Part shown: positions 1 through 5,502 of the stretch, one piece after another
Layout of the letters: every line of letters starts with the position of its first letter
Numbering within the stretch: the stretch's first letter is position 1
Assembly: GCA_031278935.1 (NCBI GenBank)
Contig: JAITJK010000042.1
Coordinates: 1-5,782, forward strand
Direction: 5' to 3'
Length of the DNA: 5,782 nt
DNA from: Spirochaetaceae bacterium
GTDB taxonomy: Bacteria; Spirochaetota; Spirochaetia; Treponematales; Breznakiellaceae
Notes under the pieces: generated by a model
The model's input: only the letters and a program-made list of their open reading frames with translations
Told to the model about the DNA's origin: nothing
Database searches by the model: none
Made by a program: the position numbers and the translations under genes

Positions 1-260
1 TCCGGCGCAATCCAGTACATACGAAGGGCGTCCACATAGCGGTCTTGGGACTTATAGTAATCCCCGATCCGGGAAATGCCATCGGAATACCCGGTGGTGA
101 GAAATATTTTCTTAGCTCCCTCTATGTCCCCGGCGTTATACAGCATATTCCCTTTACGATTCAGCGCGGCTTTTTGGGCGCTGTCAATCTTGAACCCCTG
201 CGTGGTTTTGGTGAATCGATTCTGTGTGTCAAATTTATCAAAAAGTTTTTTATAATCCAT
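1..260 (-). CDS. TPR-repeat protein, N-terminal part (runs off left edge)
   Basis: An open frame of 86 residues begins MDYKKLFDKFDTQNRF and continues to the window edge with no stop, so the 3' end is missing. Two tetratricopeptide-like helix pairs are visible. In the first, G37, L40, A49 and F53 sit at TPR consensus positions 8, 11, 20 and 24. In the second, G66, Y69, A78, Y82 and the closing A85-P86 do the same. No signal peptide or membrane segment is visible, so a cytoplasmic scaffold or adaptor role is likely; partners are unknown. ATG 260 is the only possible start because an in-frame TAG lies at 269-267. The ribosome site is weak (AGG about 6 bases upstream). It has its own promoter in the AT-rich gap after rsmD. 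The N-terminus resembles a conserved treponemal hypothetical family recalled from memory; I assign no specific function. Confidence 0.8.
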   Translation of the reverse strand, partial: MDYKKLFDKFDTQNRFTKTTQGFKIDSAQKAALNRKGNMLYNAGDIEGAKKIFLTTGYSDGISRIGDYYKSQDRYVDALRMYWIAP

Positions 261-307
261 GGTAGCCTAGACTTGCATCTGATGTATATTCTCATTTAAT
301 ATCGGTA

Positions 308-336
308 AAATTACCAGGCTTTTTATTTTATTTCAA
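308..336 (-). promoter_or_regulatory. Predicted sigma-70 promoter for the TPR protein gene
   Basis: On the minus strand TTGAAA (336-331) is followed by a 17-base spacer and TAATTT (313-308). The predicted start of transcription is near 301, giving a leader of about 40 bases before ATG 260. The gap is strongly AT-rich compared with the genes around it, as expected for a promoter. It lies downstream of rsmD and separates the TPR gene from the genes before it. The call rests on motif match and spacing only. Confidence 0.5.
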
Positions 337-382
337 TAAAATACTACAATATATAGTGCTCTTCTGAAAGCTCCCCCTTGAT

Positions 383-931
383 TTACCGCCATACTAAGAA
401 ATCTACCACTGAACGGCCGTATCGCTTTGAGGCTTCCCGCTCCACTCCCCCACTAAAAAAGGCATCCCCCAGGTTATCAAGGTAGAAATCTTCCTCGGGA
501 CGGTGAACCAAAAGCCAGGATCCTGAGCGGACGAGGGGGGACGCTGCAATGGAACGAACCAATTCCCCCTTAAACCGGTAGGCAAAGGGGGGATCGCAGA
601 AAATAACCCCAAAGCTCCGGCGGGCGCGGCGGATGTACTGTTCCGCAGGCATAAACCGGCACTGAATCCGCTCAGGCGCCAAAGCCACGTTACGGAGCAA
701 GGTTTTCCACTTCACCGGGTCCTTTTCCACCGCTTCCACCGGATTGGCTCCCCGGGAAGCTGCTTCCAAGGCGATAATCCCGGACCCGGAAAACAGATCC
801 AAAAACGGACATTCCTCCAAATCCCCCAGGGTGGCAAACACCGATTCCCGCATCCGGTCCATGGCCGGACGGATGACCCCGGCGGGAACGTACACCTGCC
901 GACCCCGCAAAGAACCTCCTGAAATACGCAT
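383..931 (-). CDS. rsmD: 16S rRNA (guanine966-N2)-methyltransferase RsmD
   Basis: This SAM-dependent enzyme methylates N2 of G966 in 16S rRNA, acting in the cytoplasm on assembling small subunits. The protein has 182 residues, normal for the family. It opens with the family N-terminus MRISGGSLRGR. The R-P-x-x-D-R-x-R-E-S-x-F block is at about 21-32, SAM-binding motif I LDLFSGSG at 44-51, an acidic E69-K-D after strand 2, and catalytic motif IV DPPF at 113-116 (the family normally shows DPPF or DPPY). The C-terminal S-K-R-Y-G motif is at about 168-172. ATG 931 matches the family start; no strong Shine-Dalgarno precedes it. The stop of the upstream gene lies only 5 bases away, so translational coupling is likely. 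The identification is secure; the exact target base is inferred from the family. Confidence 0.95.
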   Translation of the reverse strand: MRISGGSLRGRQVYVPAGVIRPAMDRMRESVFATLGDLEECPFLDLFSGSGIIALEAASRGANPVEAVEKDPVKWKTLLRNVALAPERIQCRFMPAEQYIRRARRSFGVIFCDPPFAYRFKGELVRSIAASPLVRSGSWLLVHRPEEDFYLDNLGDAFFSGGVEREASKRYGRSVVDFLVWR

Positions 932-936
932 GGGTC

Positions 937-1377
937 TTACTCTTTGAGGAGGGCGCTCAATTCGTCGCTGCTCACCAGGGGCTCCAGGATGGACTGATCC
1001 GTTTGATTGCGGAAATCATCCATGAGCTTTTTGCGGGTCATACTATGGGCTTGTAAAAAGGTGATTTTTTCGCGCAAGACCGGGAAGTGGAGGACGGAAA
1101 TATTGCCAGAACCAGTCAAGAATTTCGTTAAAATCTGGGAAAATTGACATTCGATATCGTAGATATTTACTAACTGCTCGTTCCGTTCTATCAGATGGGA
1201 GTTTTCCAAGAGCCCGTCTAGAAGCAGCCCCAGAATATCGTCGATAAAATCGATGTCTTCCATGGTCTTTTTCAGAAATAATTCCGGGTCCGGTTCCAGA
1301 ACGAGCATATCTTGGACCATCCTGAGCCGTATATTGATTAGAAAAATATTATCCTCAAAGTTAATATGTTTATTCAT
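937..1377 (-). CDS. Acidic helical protein of unknown function
   Basis: I do not recognise this 146-residue protein. It appears almost wholly alpha-helical and soluble, with no signal peptide or membrane span. The N-terminal half is acidic, with a D/E-rich amphipathic stretch at about 38-65 (KKTMEDIDFIDDILGLLLDG region), and the C-terminal end DELSALLKE is also helical and acidic. The start at ATG 1377 is supported by AAGGGG at 1391-1386, 8 bases upstream. It sits 41 bases after the membrane-protein gene and ends 5 bases before rsmD, so it is probably cotranscribed with both. The length, the amphipathic pattern and the good ribosome site argue for a real gene. Nothing visible gives a catalytic activity; a small adaptor or regulator is possible but unsupported. 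Confidence 0.75.
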   Translation of the reverse strand: MNKHINFEDNIFLINIRLRMVQDMLVLEPDPELFLKKTMEDIDFIDDILGLLLDGLLENSHLIERNEQLVNIYDIECQFSQILTKFLTGSGNISVLHFPVLREKITFLQAHSMTRKKLMDDFRNQTDQSILEPLVSSDELSALLKE

Positions 1378-1418
1378 ATCCCCTGCCCCTTAATCATCGG
1401 TAGGTTTTCCAAGGATGC

Positions 1419-2036
1419 CTATGGATTTTTTGCCTTTTGTACTTCATCGGGTTTCACCAGGACCCCCCGCTGCTCGCCCTGCTCAGTCTGCATAAGCATC
1501 AAGACCTCCGGCGCTTCAAAAGGAAGGGAAAGACCATAGGTTTCTTCCGCCTGGGCATTGAAAAAAATCCGGTGGCTTATGACTTGGGGTGATTCAGCGT
1601 CCTCCGTTTCAGCCGGAGGGAGCCCCTGAGGGGTAAAGGCCATGTCCACCGCCCCGGTATACGCCCCGGCATCGGGAGCGGTCTTGGTAATCCGCAGATA
1701 GGTCGTCCCGGGGAAGCGCTGGGCCGACACTTTGAGGCTATTACCCCCCAGACTCGTCCGTTGGACCGGGGAAGGCGGCGCTTTTTGCCGGGCGCCCACC
1801 CGGGAAAAGATAAGGCCGAAACCGGTGCATACGATGATAGCTACAAACAGCAGGGTATAGGCCCGGTTAGAGGTCAGGGGACCGATGAGGGAGGGCCGCT
1901 CCTTAGGTACATTCCGGTTCAGTTCCCGCACTGCCGGGGAAGCCCGGGCGAGCCTTCGTTCTCGCGAATAATAATACACCAGCTCCCTATCCAAGGGTTT
2001 TGGTTTCGGGATTGTGGGATCTCGGCCTTCTTCCAT
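1419..2036 (-). CDS. Single-pass membrane protein of unknown function
   Basis: The protein has 205 residues from ATG 2036. The first 58 or so are cytoplasmic by the positive-inside rule and carry a P-K-P-K-P segment and then a strongly basic block, DRELVYYYSRERRLAR. One hydrophobic span follows at about 59-78 (YTLLFVAIIVCTGFGLIF), then R-V-G-A-R-Q-K and a periplasmic domain of about 120 residues. That domain is proline-rich at first, then beta-like (SLKVSAQRFPGTTYLRI). An upstream in-frame TTG at 2081 would add 15 residues, but its only Shine-Dalgarno-like bases abut the codon. ATG 2036 has AAGGA 4 and 10 bases away, so I prefer it. About 160 bases of repeat-bearing sequence separate it from nnrDE; the next gene follows after 41 bases. 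It resembles envelope-spanning bitopic proteins, but I recognise no family. Confidence 0.75.
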   Translation of the reverse strand: MEEGRDPTIPKPKPLDRELVYYYSRERRLARASPAVRELNRNVPKERPSLIGPLTSNRAYTLLFVAIIVCTGFGLIFSRVGARQKAPPSPVQRTSLGGNSLKVSAQRFPGTTYLRITKTAPDAGAYTGAVDMAFTPQGLPPAETEDAESPQVISHRIFFNAQAEETYGLSLPFEAPEVLMLMQTEQGEQRGVLVKPDEVQKAKNP

Positions 2037-2111
2037 GACTTCCTTGTCCTTTTCTTTCCCTCCAGGGGGTAAATTCCGCAACTCACCGTGGGGCTAGAGA
2101 TCGGGACGCCC

Positions 2112-2136
2112 TTGCCACCTCGGACTTGAGTGGCAA
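2112..2136. repeat. GC-rich inverted repeat (hairpin) between nnrDE and the membrane-protein gene
   Basis: TTGCCAC at 2112-2118 pairs perfectly with GTGGCAA at 2130-2136 around an 11-base loop. There is no T-tract on either side, so it is not a standard intrinsic terminator. It lies at the inner end of repeat copy A, where copies B and C also carry a hairpin. It could partly terminate nnrDE transcription or protect its 3' end; that is inference. Confidence 0.5.
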
Positions 2137-2230
2137 AGCCCGCAAATGAGCAACAAGAACGAGGGGATGCCCGCCGCAGGTTGGCGACCTTATCCCTAAC
2201 CCCGTAGCCCCCTATATGCCTCCACGGCAA
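2130..2230 (-). repeat. Dispersed repeat, copy A (overlaps the nnrDE 3' end)
   Basis: Read on the minus strand, the unit starts with TGGAGGC at 2224 and reaches the hairpin core GCTTTG at 2139, 85 bases later. Over the first 32 bases it matches copy B at 27 positions by my count. A 21-base block beginning CATCCCCTCG also aligns to copy B with 14 identities, and all seven differences are transitions. The unit overlaps the last codons of nnrDE, including its TAG at 2198-2196, and then fills most of the gap before the membrane-protein gene. No mate in the opposite orientation is visible nearby. Confidence 0.7.
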
Positions 2231-3845
2231 GGGGGGATAGCCAGGCAGCGCCGGCTAAGGCTGCAGCCTCTTCCGCCCAGTCTAAAGGGTCCCGAAACCG
2301 GTTCCCCGAGACGCGGCCCGTTTCCATGAGCAAGGTCGCCGCAGCCACGGCGCAAGGGTATCCGTCAAAACAGGCGTTCCGCTTCATCCGGGCTGCGATG
2401 GCCGCGCATAATCCCGCAAGCAGGTCGCCGGCCCCGCCACTGGCCAAAGCTGGCACCATACCGTCCACCACGGCTACCCGTCCGTCTGGGGAGGCAATGA
2501 ACAGCACATGCCCCTTGAAAAGGAGCACCGCCTGTTTCTCTTGGGCGAGTTTTTTCAGCACCGGAAGCGGATGGGCTAATACGGTTTCCACGGACACCCC
2601 GGCCAGGGCCGCGCATTCCCCAGGATGAGGCGTGAGGATGGCGTTTCCATGGAACACCCCGTCTTTAGCCAAGGCAATGGCCTCAGCGTCTAAAATGAGG
2701 GGGATCCCTTCCCACTCCCGTACCAAGGCACGGTGAAAGAGCATGGCCCGATCCGGCGCTTTCCCCCAGCCGGGGCCAAGGAGCAGGGCGTCGGGATAAA
2801 ACCGCGTTTCCTGGCCTGGTGTATAAACTACGCTATCTTCAGTCCCGGCGGGCACCACCATGACCCCTCCGGCAGTGGCCGCCAAGATGGGATAGATAGA
2901 GGTGTCCGCTATAAGTCGCACCAAGCCGGCTCCTGCGGCTTGGGCCCCGGCTGCGGCTATCCGGGCGGCTCCGGTACTTCCCGGGGAACCCGCGTGGATT
3001 TCCACCACCCCCCGTTGGTGTTTGTATGCCTCGGGCTTAACCGGCGGAATCCGGGATCGGACCTCCTCCCAAGCGACCAGCTCCGCCCCTTCAAAGGCGT
3101 CCACTAAAGCGGGGGGAAAAATACCCCCTACGGGCACAATGGTTCCCCCATAGGGCCGGGCTGCGGGATTATAGAGGGCGACCTTTCGGGGTTCTATGGC
3201 GAGGCTCAGGTCCGCTTTGAGGATGAGCATAGAGGTTTCCCAGAAATCGAAATTCCCCGAAGGCAGGTCTATAGCAACCACCCAGGGCCGCCGGGGTGTA
3301 GCAGGGCTATAGGGGTTCGCGGTGAGGGCGTTTACGGCCTGTACCATAGCCGCCGGGGTTCCACGTAAGGGCCCCGTAAGCCCAGTGCCGGCAATACCGT
3401 CGATGATGATAGTCCCCTGGCTAAGGAAGGCTAGGGGATCCTTGAGCTGCTTCCAGGTAAGGAGGGAAACCCCCAGTTTGTTCAGGGAGCGCAGAGCCTC
3501 GCTGTGGGGACTCCGTTCCTCCGCCTGGGGCAGGCGGTCTAGCACCACGGTCTGCAAGGCCGCTTCGGCGACGCCCTGGATAAGCAGCGTCCGCAGCATA
3601 ACCATGGCGTCCGCCCCGTTATTACCGGAACCGGCAAGCACCAGCATACGGGGAGCAGGGCCCTGAAACAAGGCGGGAGAGTATGCACGCAGAACCGCAG
3701 CGCAAGAACGGCCTGCCGCCTCGACCAGTGCGAAAGGATTAAGGCCCCAGGAGGCAAGGGCCTCCGCATCCAGGGCTTGGGCGGTTTTCGCCGTAAGCAG
3801 TTTGACCGGACTCATACGGGAGAATTCGCCGGGTGGTATCATCAT
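2196..3845 (-). CDS. nnrDE: Bifunctional NAD(P)H-hydrate epimerase / ADP-dependent NAD(P)H-hydrate dehydratase
   Basis: This is a cytoplasmic metabolite-repair enzyme. The N-terminal YjeF_N domain epimerises damaged R-NAD(P)HX to the S form. The C-terminal ribokinase-like domain dehydrates S-NAD(P)HX back to NAD(P)H using ADP. It has 549 residues, within the usual range for the fusion. Epimerase marks: V41-E-A-A-G, a nucleotide loop G-S-G-N-N-G-A-D-A at 72-80, IDGIAGTGLTGPLRG at 148-162, and AIDLPSG at 191-197 with the conserved Asp193. Dehydratase marks: AGSPGSTGAA at 285-294, GAGLV at 305-309, LLLGPGWG at 354-361, LTPHPGE at 404-410, KGH at 444-446, and the catalytic GGAGD at 470-474. ATG 3845 overlaps the lipoprotein TGA (ATGA), with AGGAG at 3860-3856, 10 bases upstream; a start at residue 11 (MSPVKLLTA) is also possible. 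Unusual: the loop has Ala at two positions normally Gly (GNNGGDG), and the last residues come from a repeat. Confidence 0.95.
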   Translation of the reverse strand: MMIPPGEFSRMSPVKLLTAKTAQALDAEALASWGLNPFALVEAAGRSCAAVLRAYSPALFQGPAPRMLVLAGSGNNGADAMVMLRTLLIQGVAEAALQTVVLDRLPQAEERSPHSEALRSLNKLGVSLLTWKQLKDPLAFLSQGTIIIDGIAGTGLTGPLRGTPAAMVQAVNALTANPYSPATPRRPWVVAIDLPSGNFDFWETSMLILKADLSLAIEPRKVALYNPAARPYGGTIVPVGGIFPPALVDAFEGAELVAWEEVRSRIPPVKPEAYKHQRGVVEIHAGSPGSTGAARIAAAGAQAAGAGLVRLIADTSIYPILAATAGGVMVVPAGTEDSVVYTPGQETRFYPDALLLGPGWGKAPDRAMLFHRALVREWEGIPLILDAEAIALAKDGVFHGNAILTPHPGECAALAGVSVETVLAHPLPVLKKLAQEKQAVLLFKGHVLFIASPDGRVAVVDGMVPALASGGAGDLLAGLCAAIAARMKRNACFDGYPCAVAAATLLMETGRVSGNRFRDPLDWAEEAAALAGAAWLSPLAVEAYRGLRG

Positions 3846-5065
3846 AAGGGAGTATCTCCTATCAATTTATCGGTTCGCCACCAGACGAGCTTTATGTCCC
3901 AATTATCCACCAAGATACCCGAGAGGATTCCGTCCTCAGCCAGGGCAAAGGCGTTAAATTGCAATTCATCGGGATCCACCTGAATAAATCCCCGGTGCTG
4001 TTTACCGTTGGCTGCGGAACCGGCGTCTAAAATCAAGAGGGCATACCCGGCCTCTACGGGGACGTACAAGAAGACCTGTTCCTTGCGGATGGCCCCTAGA
4101 AGGGAATAAAATAGTTTAATCGGAGTTTTCCGGCCGCTTTCAGTCAAGATAGTTTCGAAAAAGGGAACTTCCACAGTCCGCTCATAGGAGCCATCTTCTA
4201 CGGCCATGACCCAAATTACCGAGCTGTCAGGCTCGCTGCCGGATCGGGTATTGGTAGATTCATCGTAGGTATCCCGGTAATAATCCACCTTGAGGTAGAG
4301 CTTACGCTCATCCGGAGCTACGCCGATGGCGTCCAAGGAGGCGAAGACCATATCCCGGTCCGGGGGGATGGGGAGGGCGGTATTCTGGAGTTTCACCACA
4401 TACAGGGAGGTTCCCTCGGCGTCGAACCAATAGATATGCCAGCCTGCGGGAAGCCGGCACACCACGGCCAATTCGTCCTTCAGGGAGGTATACAGTCCTT
4501 CGATTTTTGGGAAGGGGCTGCCGCCGATACCCTCCTGGCCCAGATACTGGACGAAGCGGCCGTATTCATCAAAATGTAGGATCACCTTATCGAAGATCGC
4601 CTTGGAAGCAGGATCAAACCGGTGTCCTTCGTCGGGGAGCTGGTCTTCCACGTACAGGTGTTTCCGGGAATCCACCGTAATTTTTCCTGGGGCTAGGAGA
4701 GGGTAGGTAAGCGCCCAGCGGGTTACGATTTCCCCTTCTTTCAGGGGCAACAAGGTGAGGGGCAGGGGGTTAGTCTGGTCATTATAAATCATAAACAGGA
4801 GATCCCCATAAGAATTATACCGGGCGATTTTAGCCCCCTTACCATCGGAAATATAAAAAAGGCCTTCCCGCATGGCGAGTTCGGTTCTGCGGATTCCCTG
4901 GTCCCCTTCCAGGTTATAGAGGGCGATTTGATCTTCCATAAGTCCGATTTCCAAGGTAAAGAGATTTTCCCGGCTGATAGAAGGGAAAGGTTCCTGGGTA
5001 CAGGCCCCTGCCCAGAGGCTCACGAGGGCACTCATCAGGACCCCCGCTTTCACGGATAGTCGCAT
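3842..5065 (-). CDS. Spirochaetal lipoprotein of unknown function, beta-propeller-like
   Basis: The protein has 407 residues. The N-terminus is a lipoprotein signal: basic MRLSVK, a hydrophobic stretch, then L-W-A-G-A-C with lipidated Cys22; this relaxed lipobox is normal in spirochaetes. The mature part is beta-rich with repeated blade-like segments of the form 'I..Y...G.L': about 70-93 (YISDGKGAKIARYNSYGDLL), 129-176 (ITVDSRKHLYVE then VILHFDEYGRFVQYLG) and 373-403 (FALAEDGILSG then IKLVWWRTDKLIG). These look like NHL-type propeller repeats. From memory it resembles a spirochaete family catalogued with Leptospira LIC_12708; that is unverified. It is presumably membrane-anchored, facing the periplasm or the surface. 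ATG 5065 has AAGG 6 bases upstream. Its stop overlaps the nnrDE start, so the two are probably cotranscribed, though no functional link is evident. The promoter contains a G9 run. Confidence 0.85.
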   Translation of the reverse strand: MRLSVKAGVLMSALVSLWAGACTQEPFPSISRENLFTLEIGLMEDQIALYNLEGDQGIRRTELAMREGLFYISDGKGAKIARYNSYGDLLFMIYNDQTNPLPLTLLPLKEGEIVTRWALTYPLLAPGKITVDSRKHLYVEDQLPDEGHRFDPASKAIFDKVILHFDEYGRFVQYLGQEGIGGSPFPKIEGLYTSLKDELAVVCRLPAGWHIYWFDAEGTSLYVVKLQNTALPIPPDRDMVFASLDAIGVAPDERKLYLKVDYYRDTYDESTNTRSGSEPDSSVIWVMAVEDGSYERTVEVPFFETILTESGRKTPIKLFYSLLGAIRKEQVFLYVPVEAGYALLILDAGSAANGKQHRGFIQVDPDELQFNAFALAEDGILSGILVDNWDIKLVWWRTDKLIGDTPL

Positions 5066-5070
5066 AAGGA

Positions 5071-5099
5071 ACCTTAGCCCCCCCCCAGCCCTCTGTCAA
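5071..5099 (-). promoter_or_regulatory. Predicted lipoprotein promoter with a G9 tract in the spacer
   Basis: On the minus strand a perfect TTGACA (5099-5094) is followed by a spacer of exactly 17 bases (5093-5077) and TAAGGT (5076-5071). The -10 is weak (T, A and final T match TATAAT). The spacer contains nine consecutive G (plus-strand C at 5078-5086). The -10 box overlaps the AAGG ribosome site, and transcription would begin at or next to ATG 5065, giving a leaderless or nearly leaderless message. If the true promoter lies further upstream, the G tract would instead be in the leader. Confidence 0.45.
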
Positions 5100-5103
5100 G
5101 CAT

Positions 5104-5216
5104 TTGACTTGGAGGCATATAGGGAGTCACGTTATAAGGTAATAAGGGATTACATCCCTTCGCACGAGCGGTAAGTGTCCAAGCGAGATGATGGGCGTGC
5201 TTTGTATCGCAAGCTA
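5104..5216 (+). repeat. Dispersed repeat, copy C
   Basis: On the plus strand TGGAGGCATATAGGG starts at 5110, and the hairpin core GCTTTG sits 90 or so bases later (5199-5204), matching the spacing in copy B (89) and copy A (85). Shared blocks include TACATCCCTTC (copy B has TACGTCCCTTC) and the end GTGCTTTG...CAAGCT (copy B has GTGGCTTTG...CAAAGCT). It begins about 5 bases beyond the -35 box of the lipoprotein promoter and faces copy B. Confidence 0.65.
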
Positions 5217-5230
5217 TGGAACACTATAAA
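5202..5230 (+). promoter_or_regulatory. Possible secA promoter
   Basis: TTGTAT (5202-5207), a 17-base spacer and TATAAA (5225-5230) make a plausible sigma-70 promoter reading toward secA. The -10 is good and the -35 matches at only three positions. The -35 lies in the hairpin end of repeat copy C. Transcription from it would give a leader of about 265 bases before secA, crossing several hairpins and all of repeat copy B. Confidence 0.35.
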
Positions 5231-5265
5231 AGGCGCCCAATCTTCATAAATACACCCATCCCCTA

Positions 5266-5291
5266 ACCTATCATGCACTTCCACGATAGGT
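5266..5291. repeat. Inverted repeat in the lipoprotein/secA gap
   Basis: ACCTATC (5266-5272) pairs perfectly with GATAGGT (5285-5291) around a 12-base loop. It lies between repeat copies C and B, near the middle of the divergent gap. There is no T-tract, so it is unlikely to be a terminator. It could be an operator or an RNA stem in the secA leader. Confidence 0.45.
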
Positions 5292-5309
5292 GGCCATTGC
5301 CAATCGGGT

Positions 5310-5356
5310 CAGACCCCAGCAGGTCTGCTCCTGGGTTAAAGCTTTGTAAGCAAAGC
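5310..5356 (+). other. Hairpin cluster in the secA leader
   Basis: CAGACC (5310-5315) pairs with GGTCTG (5322-5327) around a 6-base loop. CCCAG (5315-5319) can instead pair with CTGGG (5331-5335), so these two stems exclude each other. Just after, GCTTTG (5341-5346) pairs with CAAAGC (5351-5356) around TAAG; this last hairpin is the end of repeat copy B. No uridine run follows, so a simple attenuator is not shown. The stems are read directly from the sequence; any regulatory role is inference. Confidence 0.4.
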
Positions 5357-5451
5357 CACAATAGAGCTGAGTGCGTCCCCCCAGTAGTAGGAATGAAGGG
5401 ACGTACACCCTGCTCCCTAACCACATTGCCCCCAATACGCCTCCAGGGTAG
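5341..5451 (-). repeat. Dispersed repeat, copy B
   Basis: Read on the minus strand, TGGAGGCGTATTGGGGGC starts at 5445 and the hairpin core GCTTTG is reached at 5356, 89 bases later. It matches copy A at 27 of the first 32 bases. It faces copy C, so together they span about 5104-5451 with imperfect terminal inverted repeats of roughly 40 bases. It lies in the region that would be the secA leader. No target-site duplication is evident at the outer edges of the B/C pair. Confidence 0.7.
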
Positions 5452-5502
5452 GTGGCATGGCAGGTGGTAGGCAGGAGGGAAGATTACACGTTACAGTAAA
5501 CT

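Noticed and set aside
45..299. A plus-strand 84-codon frame at the left edge
   Set aside because: It is the antisense shadow of the TPR-repeat gene, whose minus-strand reading shows clear TPR positions.
324..343. A perfect AT-only inverted repeat (TATTTTAT/ATAAAATA) as a terminator for rsmD
   Set aside because: The stem has no G or C and no T-run follows on the minus strand. It overlaps the -35 region of the TPR gene promoter and is better explained as AT-rich promoter DNA.
343..357. A small ACTA/TAGT stem followed by a T-rich stretch after rsmD
   Set aside because: Four A/T-rich pairs are too weak to call an intrinsic terminator.
1919..2230. A 103-codon minus-strand frame running from repeat copy A into the membrane-protein gene
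   Set aside because: It starts with TTG inside the repeat and its second half is an out-of-frame reading of the membrane-protein gene. It is not called as a gene, although its first part is discussed as the repeat's conserved frame.
2326..3666. Several plus- and minus-strand frames of 68-124 codons within nnrDE
   Set aside because: They are out-of-frame readings of a gene with all the expected NnrE and NnrD motifs; their products are low-complexity Pro/Arg/Ser/Gly strings.
5273..5470. A 65-codon plus-strand frame before secA, considered as a SecM-like leader peptide
   Set aside because: It has no good ribosome site, no signal sequence and no arrest-like C-terminus, is rich in Pro/Arg/Cys, and overlaps repeat copy B whose conserved frame is on the other strand.
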